Part shown: one piece after another, positions 1-5,359 of the stretch
Layout of the letters: each line of letters starts with the position of its first letter
How positions within the stretch are numbered: the first letter of the stretch is position 1
Source of the DNA: Bacteroidota bacterium
Lineage (GTDB): Bacteria; Bacteroidota; Bacteroidia; Chitinophagales; Chitinophagaceae
DNA length: 5,359 bases
Assembly: GCA_947462495.1 (NCBI GenBank)
Contig: CANHOY010000123.1
Span: forward strand, 1-5,359
Direction: 5' to 3'
Translations under genes and position numbers: made by a program
The notes under the pieces: generated by a model
Databases searched by the model: none
What the model was told of the DNA's origin: nothing
The model's input: the letters and a program-made list of their open reading frames with translations, nothing else

Positions 1-168
1 AATTATATTTTCAAAAGCTTGTTGGTCGGAACTAATTACAGCGCCAATTTCTTTTTTGTCTACTGGCGAGTAGGATGTTATTTTTTGACCCTTACTTTTT
101 ATCCAAATTGTTCCAGTGGAGCTGCCTTCGTTTTCTTTTTCTAGTTGTAACGCTTGTAAAAATTGCAT
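1..168 (-). CDS. Aldehyde dehydrogenase, N-terminal fragment (ALDH7 / piperideine-6-carboxylate dehydrogenase-like), cut by window edge
   Basis: The minus strand is open from an ATG at 168-166 through exactly 56 codons to the window edge, so only the N-terminus is present. It reads MQFLQALQLEKENEG and continues with STGTIWIKSKG (residues 17-27) and ITSYSPVDKKEIGAV (30-44). A 'SPVD.kEI..V' strand pair near residue 35 is the typical opening of NAD(P)-dependent aldehyde dehydrogenases. The preceding S-T-G-x-x-W segment resembles the ALDH7 (antiquitin, L-aminoadipate-semialdehyde dehydrogenase) branch found in Bacteroidota. Full-length members are about 500 residues, so the NAD-binding and catalytic Cys/Glu regions lie outside the window and the subfamily cannot be confirmed. 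If it is ALDH7, it would oxidise a semialdehyde in lysine breakdown in the cytosol. It lies 65 bases beyond the heptose adenylyltransferase on the same strand, and I see no TAnnTTTG promoter in that gap, so read-through is possible. No purine-rich ribosome site precedes the ATG. Confidence 0.75.
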   Translation of the reverse strand, partial: MQFLQALQLEKENEGSSTGTIWIKSKGQKITSYSPVDKKEIGAVISSDQQAFENII

Positions 169-233
169 AACAATATTATTTTTTTAATGTAAGGGGTATG
201 ATCATTCCTAAACTTTCTTAAAAGTAGGTTCCA

Positions 234-722
234 TTATTTTTTTATTTTTTCAATCAATTGAGTAGTGGAGAATCCTTCCACTATGGGGTTGATAATTACT
301 TTTCCACCATGAGCAATGACTTCTTTTGCTCCCACAATTTGTTCAATAGTATAATCGCCACCTTTGACCATGACGTCTGGCATAAGGGTTTTAATTAAAT
401 CCAATGGAGTATCTTCTTCAAAAATAACGACCATGTCTACTACCATTAAATTGGCTAGTACAATGGCCCTGCTTTGCGTGTTGTTGATAGGTCTAGTAGG
501 TCCTTTTAACCTTTGTACACTTTGGTCACTGTTTAATCCTACTACCAAATAGTCTGCTTCTTTTGCAGCTTCGGCCAATGAAAATAAATGACCTGGATGT
601 AGTATATCAAAACAGCCATTGGTAAATGAAAAAGTTTTTCCAGTTACTTTCCAAGCGCTGATTTGAGCCTTTGCTGCTTCGATTGTTTTAATTTTTTTCT
701 CTATCAATGCTACTGCACGCAT
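234..722 (-). CDS. rfaE2: D-glycero-beta-D-manno-heptose 1-phosphate adenylyltransferase (stand-alone RfaE2 / HldE C-terminal domain)
   Basis: This cytosolic nucleotidyltransferase should transfer AMP from ATP to heptose 1-phosphate, giving ADP-heptose for lipopolysaccharide core or other heptosylated glycans. The 162-residue product is a complete cytidylyltransferase-type fold. FTNGCFDILHPGH (33-45) carries the nucleotide-binding H-x-G-H signature. GLNSD (62-66), LKGPTRPIN (72-80), a VD..V.F.EDTP segment (95-106), VKGGDY (119-124) and GFSTTQLI (150-157, equivalent to the ISSTxxI motif) follow in family order. The length fits the separate RfaE2 form. The ribokinase-like kinase half (RfaE1/HldA) that is fused to it in E. 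coli HldE is absent here and must be encoded elsewhere if the pathway is complete. The ATG at 722-720 follows the stop codon of the upstream membrane protein after one base (TAG-T-ATG), which strongly suggests co-transcription and probably coupled translation. Close relatives include glycerol-3-phosphate cytidylyltransferases, but the RPI and KGGDY blocks favour heptose. Family assignment is firm; the exact sugar is inferred. Confidence 0.92.
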   Translation of the reverse strand: MRAVALIEKKIKTIEAAKAQISAWKVTGKTFSFTNGCFDILHPGHLFSLAEAAKEADYLVVGLNSDQSVQRLKGPTRPINNTQSRAIVLANLMVVDMVVIFEEDTPLDLIKTLMPDVMVKGGDYTIEQIVGAKEVIAHGGKVIINPIVEGFSTTQLIEKIKK

Positions 723-723
723 A

Positions 724-1704
724 CTATTTAGTTTGTTTATTAATGATAGGAAGGATGATTAAACTAAGGCCTCCCAAAACTAAAACTATTAAAAATTGAG
801 AAAACCATTGTAAGGTCCCGTTGGCTAATCCGAGTGTATAATCAATTCCATTTAGTTCAAGTACTTTTGCCATAAAATAGGCATAGGCGCCAATACCTCC
901 TGGTGTGATAATCATTCCAATACTAGCGTAGGCTAAACAACTAATAGCAGTTGCAAATGAACTTTCGGTGCCGATGGTTCCATACAAGCCAATATAAGTA
1001 GCAAACAAATAAAGAAACCATATACCAAAGGAGTATGCGAAAAATAAATTGTGTTTTTTTAATTGAGTGGCACTCATAATTCCAGCCCATACCCCCCAAA
1101 AAATATTTTTGATACTTTCTATGGCCTTAGTCAATTTAGATTTAAAAATGAAAAATAGAACGATCAATACAATTGCCACTCCCGCAAAAATTTGGAGAAG
1201 GAGTGTGGTGTGATTTGGCGTAGCTCCTGCTACTGGAGCAGTTCGTAATTGATTCCAGCCAGCTTCAATAACACTAAATTGTAATGTGAGGGCTAATAAA
1301 AAAACAAGCCCTAAGCAAAAAACATCAAATGCGCGTTCCGCTACTATGGTACCTACAATTTTTTCTGCAGGCACTTTTTCATATTTTGAAAGAAGAGTGC
1401 ACTTTAATACTTCCCCTAAACGAGGGATAGCTAAATTGGCCAAATAGCCAATAAGTACGGCTAAATAGGTATTCAAAATGCCTGGTTGGTAACCGAGTGG
1501 TTCCATTATTAATCGCCACCTTAATGCCCGTAAAAAATGGGAAAGACCTAATAAAAAAAATACAGGAATGATAATCCAAAAACGGGAGTGTTGTAAAGAT
1601 AACTTGAACTTGTCCCATTCTTGAGGGGGAATTTGATGTAAACTCCACCAAATCAATAATATGCCTATTAAAAAGAAGAAGGATATTTTTAGAAATTTAC
1701 CCAT
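724..1704 (-). CDS. Flippase-like integral membrane protein (lysylphosphatidylglycerol synthase TM region, UPF0104 / AglD-like)
   Basis: The 326-residue protein is very hydrophobic, with about eight likely membrane segments (roughly residues 6-21, 42-57, 78-96, 117-140, 166-187, 219-240, 248-268 and 300-322). Family marks are HFLRALRWRLIMEPLG (56-71), GYLANLAIPRLGEVLK (86-101) with its P-R-x-G-E core, IVAERAFDVFCL (120-131), and the glycine-rich TPGGIGAYAYF (267-277). These match the membrane domain seen alone in UPF0104/AglD-type proteins and at the N-terminus of MprF, where it flips aminoacylated phospholipid. The cytosolic aminoacyltransferase domain of MprF is missing, so this is not an aminoacyl-phosphatidylglycerol synthase despite the usual database name. 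A role in moving a lipid or lipid-linked glycan across the inner membrane is inferred. It is the first gene of a leftward unit, and its stop is one base from the heptose adenylyltransferase start. The ATG at 1704-1702 opens directly into the first membrane segment. Its upstream region has no convincing promoter consensus. Confidence 0.85.
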   Translation of the reverse strand: MGKFLKISFFFLIGILLIWWSLHQIPPQEWDKFKLSLQHSRFWIIIPVFFLLGLSHFLRALRWRLIMEPLGYQPGILNTYLAVLIGYLANLAIPRLGEVLKCTLLSKYEKVPAEKIVGTIVAERAFDVFCLGLVFLLALTLQFSVIEAGWNQLRTAPVAGATPNHTTLLLQIFAGVAIVLIVLFFIFKSKLTKAIESIKNIFWGVWAGIMSATQLKKHNLFFAYSFGIWFLYLFATYIGLYGTIGTESSFATAISCLAYASIGMIITPGGIGAYAYFMAKVLELNGIDYTLGLANGTLQWFSQFLIVLVLGGLSLIILPIINKQTK

Positions 1705-1817
1705 TAATTATAATTTAATTCAATACTCTGCAATTTACAACCAAATGTCTATAAATGAGGTCAGAATGGCTTATTTATTCCCCTTTTTTGTCGTTTCATA
1801 AAGTGCTTAGTATTACG

Positions 1818-1825
1818 TACCTTTG
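1818..1825 (+). promoter_or_regulatory. Bacteroidota-type -7 promoter element for the GT5-like/DUF4270 operon
   Basis: TACCTTTG matches the TAnnTTTG -7 consensus of the Bacteroidota primary sigma factor at every fixed position. It lies 38 bases before the ATG at 1864, giving a short leader. The -33 TTG element is not clear at the normal distance: the nearest good TTTG (1787-1790) is 27 bases upstream, and a weaker GTTTC lies at about 1793-1797. The ATG itself has no convincing Shine-Dalgarno site, which is normal for this phylum. Confidence 0.6.
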
Positions 1826-1863
1826 CACACTCAAACTTTGTACTGAGTTAAACCCCAAACGGA

Positions 1864-2682
1864 ATGTCTGAAAAAAAACGAATCTTATTCATCGCCACTG
1901 AGATGTCACCTTATTTAGAGTTGACAGAGTTCGCGGAGGTTATTAATAAGCTCGCTATAAAAAGTAATGACAGTGGTCTAGAAGTACGCTGTATTATGCC
2001 AAGGTTTGGTGTGATTAATGAAAGAAGGCATCGCCTTCATGAAGTGGTTCGCCTTTCAGGGATCAATGTGCAACTGGACGGTGACGATTATCCATTACAA
2101 ATTAAGGTAGCTTCTTTGCCTAATGCACGTTTGCAAGTCTATTTTTTAGAAAATGAGGACTTTTTCAAAAGAAAACATTTATTTCATGATGAAACTGATA
2201 AATGGTTTGAAGACAATGCTTTGAGAACTATTTTCTTCTGTCGTGGTGCATTAGAAACTGTTAAAAAATTCGGTTGGCCTCCAGATATTATTCATTGCAG
2301 TGGGTGGATGACTGGATTAATTCCTGCTTATATTAAAACGGCCTTCAAAAAGGAACCTGTTTTCTCCAATGCAAAAACAATTTTCACCATTGGTCAAAAT
2401 ACTTTTGAAGAAAAATTCAATAAAGATTTTTTAACAAAAGCACTCATCAATACAAATATTAAAGACAAGGATTTAGAACCTTTCAAGGATTTAAATAATA
2501 CCTCTTTGTTCAGGGGAGGGGCTACTTATTCTGATGCTATTTCCTTTGGATCTGATCTTATAGATAAAAAACTAGTTTCTGAATTTTCGACTGTTAAAGG
2601 TAAAAAAGTAATTCCTTTCAATGGATGGGATTCCGATTTAACAGAGTATTTAGATTTATACAACGAACTTGCAGGCAAATAA
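1864..2682 (+). CDS. Glycogen/starch synthase-like protein (GT5 N-terminal domain only), probable pseudoenzyme
   Basis: The 272 residues follow the N-terminal Rossmann domain of GT5 glycogen synthase from start to end. KRILFIATEMSP (5-16) matches the first strand and conserved E-x-x-P, RCIMPRFGVI (42-51) matches the 'vilPrYg' strand, DIIHCSGWMTGLIPAYIK (141-158) matches the 'vvHahDWhtalvPvylk' block, and KTIFTIGQNTFEEKF (171-185) matches 'ktvfTiHNlayqG.f'. VIPFNGWD (249-256) resembles the 'GIlNGiD' end of that domain. Full GT5 enzymes have about 480 residues, so the C-terminal domain that holds the remaining catalytic residues is absent. By eye, the ADP-glucose motif K-x-G-G is E19-L-T-E22, the E. 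coli GlgA Asp137 position is Gly147, and the His161 position is Gly177. Databases usually call such proteins 'glycogen/starch synthase', but glucan synthesis is unlikely. The frame is intact with no sign of decay, so a sugar-nucleotide sensing, scaffold or regulatory role is possible and unproven. It is probably co-transcribed with the lipoprotein gene 18 bases downstream. Confidence 0.85.
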   Translation: MSEKKRILFIATEMSPYLELTEFAEVINKLAIKSNDSGLEVRCIMPRFGVINERRHRLHEVVRLSGINVQLDGDDYPLQIKVASLPNARLQVYFLENEDFFKRKHLFHDETDKWFEDNALRTIFFCRGALETVKKFGWPPDIIHCSGWMTGLIPAYIKTAFKKEPVFSNAKTIFTIGQNTFEEKFNKDFLTKALINTNIKDKDLEPFKDLNNTSLFRGGATYSDAISFGSDLIDKKLVSEFSTVKGKKVIPFNGWDSDLTEYLDLYNELAGK

Positions 2683-2700
2683 AGTCAAATTAATTCATTC

Positions 2701-4197
2701 ATGGCATCGAATAATATTGGTAGAAATTTTCTTGTAGCTACTTTTTCAATTCTTCTTTTTTCGGCTTGTACTAAAATAAGTACAACCGATATAGGACTTG
2801 GTCTATTGCCTTCTCAAGATTACTTCAATACAAAGGATACGATTATAGACGTCATTACTACTACAGTAGATTATCCGGATACATTAAGACTTTATGGAAC
2901 TGATAATAAAGTGGTAGGTACCATTACAGATGACGCTTTATTTGGATCTACAAAAGCGACTATGTTCTTTCAATTAGTACCAAGTAATTTTCCTTTTTCT
3001 ATTCCAGGTAATCGAGATAGTTTAGAAGTGGATTCTGCTGTTTTGATTTTGTCTTATAAAGGTTTCTATGGAGATTCCACTAAGCCTGTTGTATTGAACT
3101 TGAAAAGAATTGACAATAGTACCCCACTAAATTTTGATGGTACTCCTTATGCAAATAACTATCCAGAATTATATAATTTACAAGCTAGCACTGCTTTAGC
3201 TAGCCCCTATTCATTAGACTTTACTAGGGTAAGAGATTCTGTATATAATAGATATGAAGCAGCAGCGAGCCAAATTAGAATTCCATTGCTATCTTCTTTT
3301 GCAAGGATGTTTATCAGAAATTATGATTCTACCAATGCTTACCTTTCAGATACCACATTTAATGCTAGTTTTCCCGGTTTTGCTTTATCTACTGACCCCT
3401 CTTCCAATAATAATGTACTGGTTCAAATAAGTTTAAATGATACTAATACAAAATTGGCGCTCTATTATAAATCTACCTCTAGTACAAGTTCAAGTTATCA
3501 AAGAGATACCGCTGTAGCTTATTTTAAGTTTAGCATTTATAATAATGGGCATGCCAATTTTATTAAAAGAAATACCACTGGATCGGAGTTAACCAAACAT
3601 TTAAAGAATCAAATAAGTGATTCATTAGTATATGTACAAAGTAGTCCTGGCACTATGGTAAAAATAAAAGTCCCAGGATTAGGATTCAAAGTCTTTCAAA
3701 ATAAAATTATACATCGCGCAGAATTAATTGCAGAACAAGTTCCCTCAGACCCAGGAGCAAATTTATTAGAGCGCTATTTGTTACCCCCTCAATATTTATT
3801 CTTGGGTAGCTTTGATGCGGCCACTCAAAGAATACGAAATGTTCCAAATGACTTTACTGGAATAAATGATATTGATGGCATGAGTCGATTTGGAGGAAAG
3901 CTTCAGTATAAGACCCTTGATGGTATTTCGAATGTGGCTACTTATAATTTTAATATAAGTAGGTATGTTCAAGGGGTCATAGCCAGGTCTGATTCTGTTT
4001 TTGATTTTAGAATTTTGGCCCCAGTAAATGATTCTATACAATATGTAAACCCGCGTCCACAAAATATTTTAAAATCCACGACTAATTACTTATCAAGTTC
4101 ATTTGGAAATCAGCCAGCCATTGGTAGAGTAAGATTAGGAGGAGGGACCCATTCTAAGCGTAGAATGAGGCTTCATATTTATTATTCTGATTTATAG
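2701..4197 (+). CDS. DUF4270 family lipoprotein
   Basis: The 498-residue product begins with a lipoprotein signal peptide: a short n-region with Arg8, a hydrophobic stretch at 10-20, and the lipobox F-S-A-C with the lipidated cysteine at 23. The start of the mature chain has DIGLGLLPSQD (30-40), and VVGTITDDALFGSTKA (71-86) matches the 'lG.i.Dp.FG.t.A' block that I recognise from DUF4270 proteins. The rest is rich in Ser, Thr, Asn and aromatic residues with alternating beta-type patterning, including a low-complexity STSSTSSS run near residue 260, and it ends in RRMRLHIYYSDL. The length is normal for the family. It should be exported and anchored in the outer membrane; the residues after Cys23 are not clearly acidic, so surface exposure cannot be read from the sequence. 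Its molecular function is unknown. The ATG lies 18 bases after the GT5-like stop with no intervening promoter, which implies an operon. The start is supported by the signal peptide beginning directly at it. Confidence 0.88.
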   Translation: MASNNIGRNFLVATFSILLFSACTKISTTDIGLGLLPSQDYFNTKDTIIDVITTTVDYPDTLRLYGTDNKVVGTITDDALFGSTKATMFFQLVPSNFPFSIPGNRDSLEVDSAVLILSYKGFYGDSTKPVVLNLKRIDNSTPLNFDGTPYANNYPELYNLQASTALASPYSLDFTRVRDSVYNRYEAAASQIRIPLLSSFARMFIRNYDSTNAYLSDTTFNASFPGFALSTDPSSNNNVLVQISLNDTNTKLALYYKSTSSTSSSYQRDTAVAYFKFSIYNNGHANFIKRNTTGSELTKHLKNQISDSLVYVQSSPGTMVKIKVPGLGFKVFQNKIIHRAELIAEQVPSDPGANLLERYLLPPQYLFLGSFDAATQRIRNVPNDFTGINDIDGMSRFGGKLQYKTLDGISNVATYNFNISRYVQGVIARSDSVFDFRILAPVNDSIQYVNPRPQNILKSTTNYLSSSFGNQPAIGRVRLGGGTHSKRRMRLHIYYSDL

Positions 4198-4227
4198 TCA
4201 GTTTTTCATTCAAATTGTTTTTATTAA

Positions 4228-4235
4228 TATATTTG
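4228..4235 (+). promoter_or_regulatory. Bacteroidota-type -7 promoter element for metK
   Basis: TATATTTG is a full match to TAnnTTTG, 27 bases before the metK ATG. A TTG at 4215-4217 is too close (10 bases) to be the -33 element, and only a poor TTTTTC at about 4202-4207 sits at the proper spacing. The leader would be about 20 bases, too short for a SAM riboswitch. The 65-base spacer (4198-4262) has no stem followed by a T-run, so I see no intrinsic terminator for the lipoprotein gene. Confidence 0.6.
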
Positions 4236-4262
4236 CACTTTACAAACTCTAAATAAAAGAAA

Positions 4263-5359
4263 ATGCCTTATTTATTTACTTCAGAAAGCGTTTCCGAAGG
4301 ACATCCAGACAAATTAGCCGATCAGATTTCTGACGCCTTAATTGATAACTTTTTAGCATTCGATCCACAATCAAAAGTGGCTTGTGAAACATTAGTTACT
4401 ACCGGTCAAGTAGTATTAGCTGGTGAAGTAAAATCTAAAGCTTATTTAGATGTACAAACTATTGCGCGCAATGTAATTAAGAAAATAGGTTACACAAAAA
4501 GTGAATACATGTTTGAAGCGGATAGCTGTGGAATTTTATCTGCTATTCACGAACAATCTGCCGATATCAACCAAGGGGTGGACAGAAAGAAAAAAGAAGA
4601 GCAAGGTGCAGGTGACCAAGGGATGATGTTTGGTTATGCTACTAACGAAACTGACGATTATATGCCATTGGCTTTGGACTTAGCACATAAAATTCTAATT
4701 GAATTAGCTGCATTAAGAAGAGAGAACAAGGCGATTAAATATTTACGTCCAGATGCAAAGTCTCAGGTAACATTAGAGTACAACGACAAAAATGAACCGG
4801 TAAGAATTGACGCGATTGTAGTTTCAACTCAACACGATGATTTTGATGCAGAAGCAAAGATGTTAGCGAAAATCAAAAAAGATATTGTTGAAATTTTAAT
4901 TCCAAGAGTAAAAGCAAAATATAAGAAATACGCTAAGTTGTTTAACAACGATATTAAGTATCATATTAACCCAACTGGTAAGTTTGTAATTGGTGGTCCA
5001 CATGGAGACACTGGTTTAACTGGCCGTAAAATTATCGTAGATACTTACGGTGGTAAAGGGGCTCACGGCGGTGGAGCTTTCTCTGGTAAAGATCCTAGTA
5101 AAGTTGACCGTTCTGCTGCTTATGCAACACGTCACATTGCTAAGAACTTAGTAGCTGCTGGTGTAGCTTCAGAAGTATTAGTGCAAGTTTCTTACGCGAT
5201 TGGAGTGGCTAAACCTACCTCTATTAACGTAAACACTTACGGTACTGCTAAAGTAAAATTAACGGATGGTCAAATTGGTAAATTAGTAGAAAGTGTTTTT
5301 GATATGCGTCCTTACTTTATCGAGCAAAGATTAAAGTTAAGAACTCCAATGTATAGTGA
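4263..5359 (+). CDS. metK: S-adenosylmethionine synthetase (methionine adenosyltransferase), 3' end cut by window edge
   Basis: MetK makes S-adenosylmethionine from methionine and ATP in the cytosol, releasing phosphate and pyrophosphate. It works as a tetramer and supplies the cell's methyl donor. From the ATG at 4263 the frame stays open for 365 codons plus two bases. Visible signatures are FTSESVSEGHPDKLADQ (5-21) with the ATP-binding His14 and Asp16, the hexapeptide GAGDQG (115-120), NPTGKFVIGGPHGDTGLTGR (236-255), and the P-loop-like GGGAFSGKD (269-277). The last residues read LKLRTPMYS, after which MetK normally continues with E-T-A-A-Y-G-H, so some 50-60 residues are expected beyond the edge. 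The TGA at the very end of the window (5357-5359) is out of frame and is not the stop. An A-rich stretch (AAATAAAAGAAA) precedes the start in place of a Shine-Dalgarno site. The gene appears to have its own promoter and to be functionally unrelated to the operon upstream. Confidence 0.97.
   Translation, partial: MPYLFTSESVSEGHPDKLADQISDALIDNFLAFDPQSKVACETLVTTGQVVLAGEVKSKAYLDVQTIARNVIKKIGYTKSEYMFEADSCGILSAIHEQSADINQGVDRKKKEEQGAGDQGMMFGYATNETDDYMPLALDLAHKILIELAALRRENKAIKYLRPDAKSQVTLEYNDKNEPVRIDAIVVSTQHDDFDAEAKMLAKIKKDIVEILIPRVKAKYKKYAKLFNNDIKYHINPTGKFVIGGPHGDTGLTGRKIIVDTYGGKGAHGGGAFSGKDPSKVDRSAAYATRHIAKNLVAAGVASEVLVQVSYAIGVAKPTSINVNTYGTAKVKLTDGQIGKLVESVFDMRPYFIEQRLKLRTPMYS

Noticed and set aside
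195..208. Imperfect palindrome around ATGATCAT (198-205) between rfaE2 and the aldehyde dehydrogenase gene
   Set aside because: It has no loop, one central-flank mismatch and no T-run, so it is not a terminator. It is too short to claim as an operator without conservation.
212..225. ACTTT-CTTA-AAAGT stem-loop just after the rfaE2 stop
   Set aside because: It is only a five-pair AT-rich stem without a following T-run on either strand, expected by chance in AT-rich DNA.
364..552. 62-codon open frame on the plus strand
   Set aside because: It lies wholly antisense inside the heptose adenylyltransferase gene, whose motifs fix the true frame, and its translation resembles no family.
1379..1651. 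90-codon open frame on the minus strand
   Set aside because: It is an out-of-frame shadow of the flippase-like gene. The real frame has membrane segments and family motifs through the same region.
1742..1749. Minus-strand GACATTTG as a -7 element for the flippase-like gene
   Set aside because: It misses the first consensus base, and no TTG lies at the right distance upstream. It is too weak to call.
3796..4062. 88-codon open frame on the minus strand
   Set aside because: It is antisense to the C-terminal part of the DUF4270 gene and has no promoter, start context or recognisable motif.
4198..4262. SAM riboswitch in front of metK
   Set aside because: The likely transcript leader is only about 20 bases, and the spacer has no paired elements resembling a SAM aptamer.
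5357..5359. TGA at the very end of the window as the metK stop
   Set aside because: In frame the last codons are ATG TAT AGT followed by GA. The TGA is out of frame, and the protein would lack its conserved C-terminus.

Overview
The window looks like chromosomal DNA from a member of the Bacteroidota, probably close to Chitinophagaceae. The evidence is AT-rich DNA, genes without recognisable Shine-Dalgarno sites, two TAnnTTTG-type -7 promoter elements, a DUF4270 lipoprotein (a family known from Bacteroidota) and a MetK whose start closely resembles Bacteroidota MetK. The genus is an inference. I see no mobile element, CRISPR array, RNA gene or long repeat.

Left arm, minus strand, read right to left: a flippase-like integral membrane protein (1704-724), then a stand-alone heptose-1-phosphate adenylyltransferase (722-234) that starts after a single spacer base, then the first 56 codons of an aldehyde dehydrogenase (168-1) that runs off the window edge. 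The first two genes are very probably one transcription unit. The third may be read through across 65 bases, since no promoter of its own is visible.

Middle: a 159-base divergent spacer (1705-1863). It carries a clear -7 element, TACCTTTG, for the rightward genes.

Right arm, plus strand: a 272-residue protein related only to the N-terminal half of glycogen synthase (GT5) is followed after 18 bases by a 498-residue DUF4270 lipoprotein, probably in one operon. After a 65-base spacer with its own -7 element (TATATTTG) comes metK, cut off by the right edge after 365 codons.

The left pair points to nucleotide-activated heptose and envelope glycan or lipid handling. MetK is housekeeping S-adenosylmethionine synthesis. 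The most interesting gene is the glycogen-synthase-like one: by eye it has lost the ADP-glucose lysine motif, two active-site residues and the whole C-terminal domain, yet its frame is intact and it sits in an operon with an exported lipoprotein. I read it as a conserved pseudoenzyme rather than a glycogen synthase. I found no evidence of a wholly new multi-gene system.
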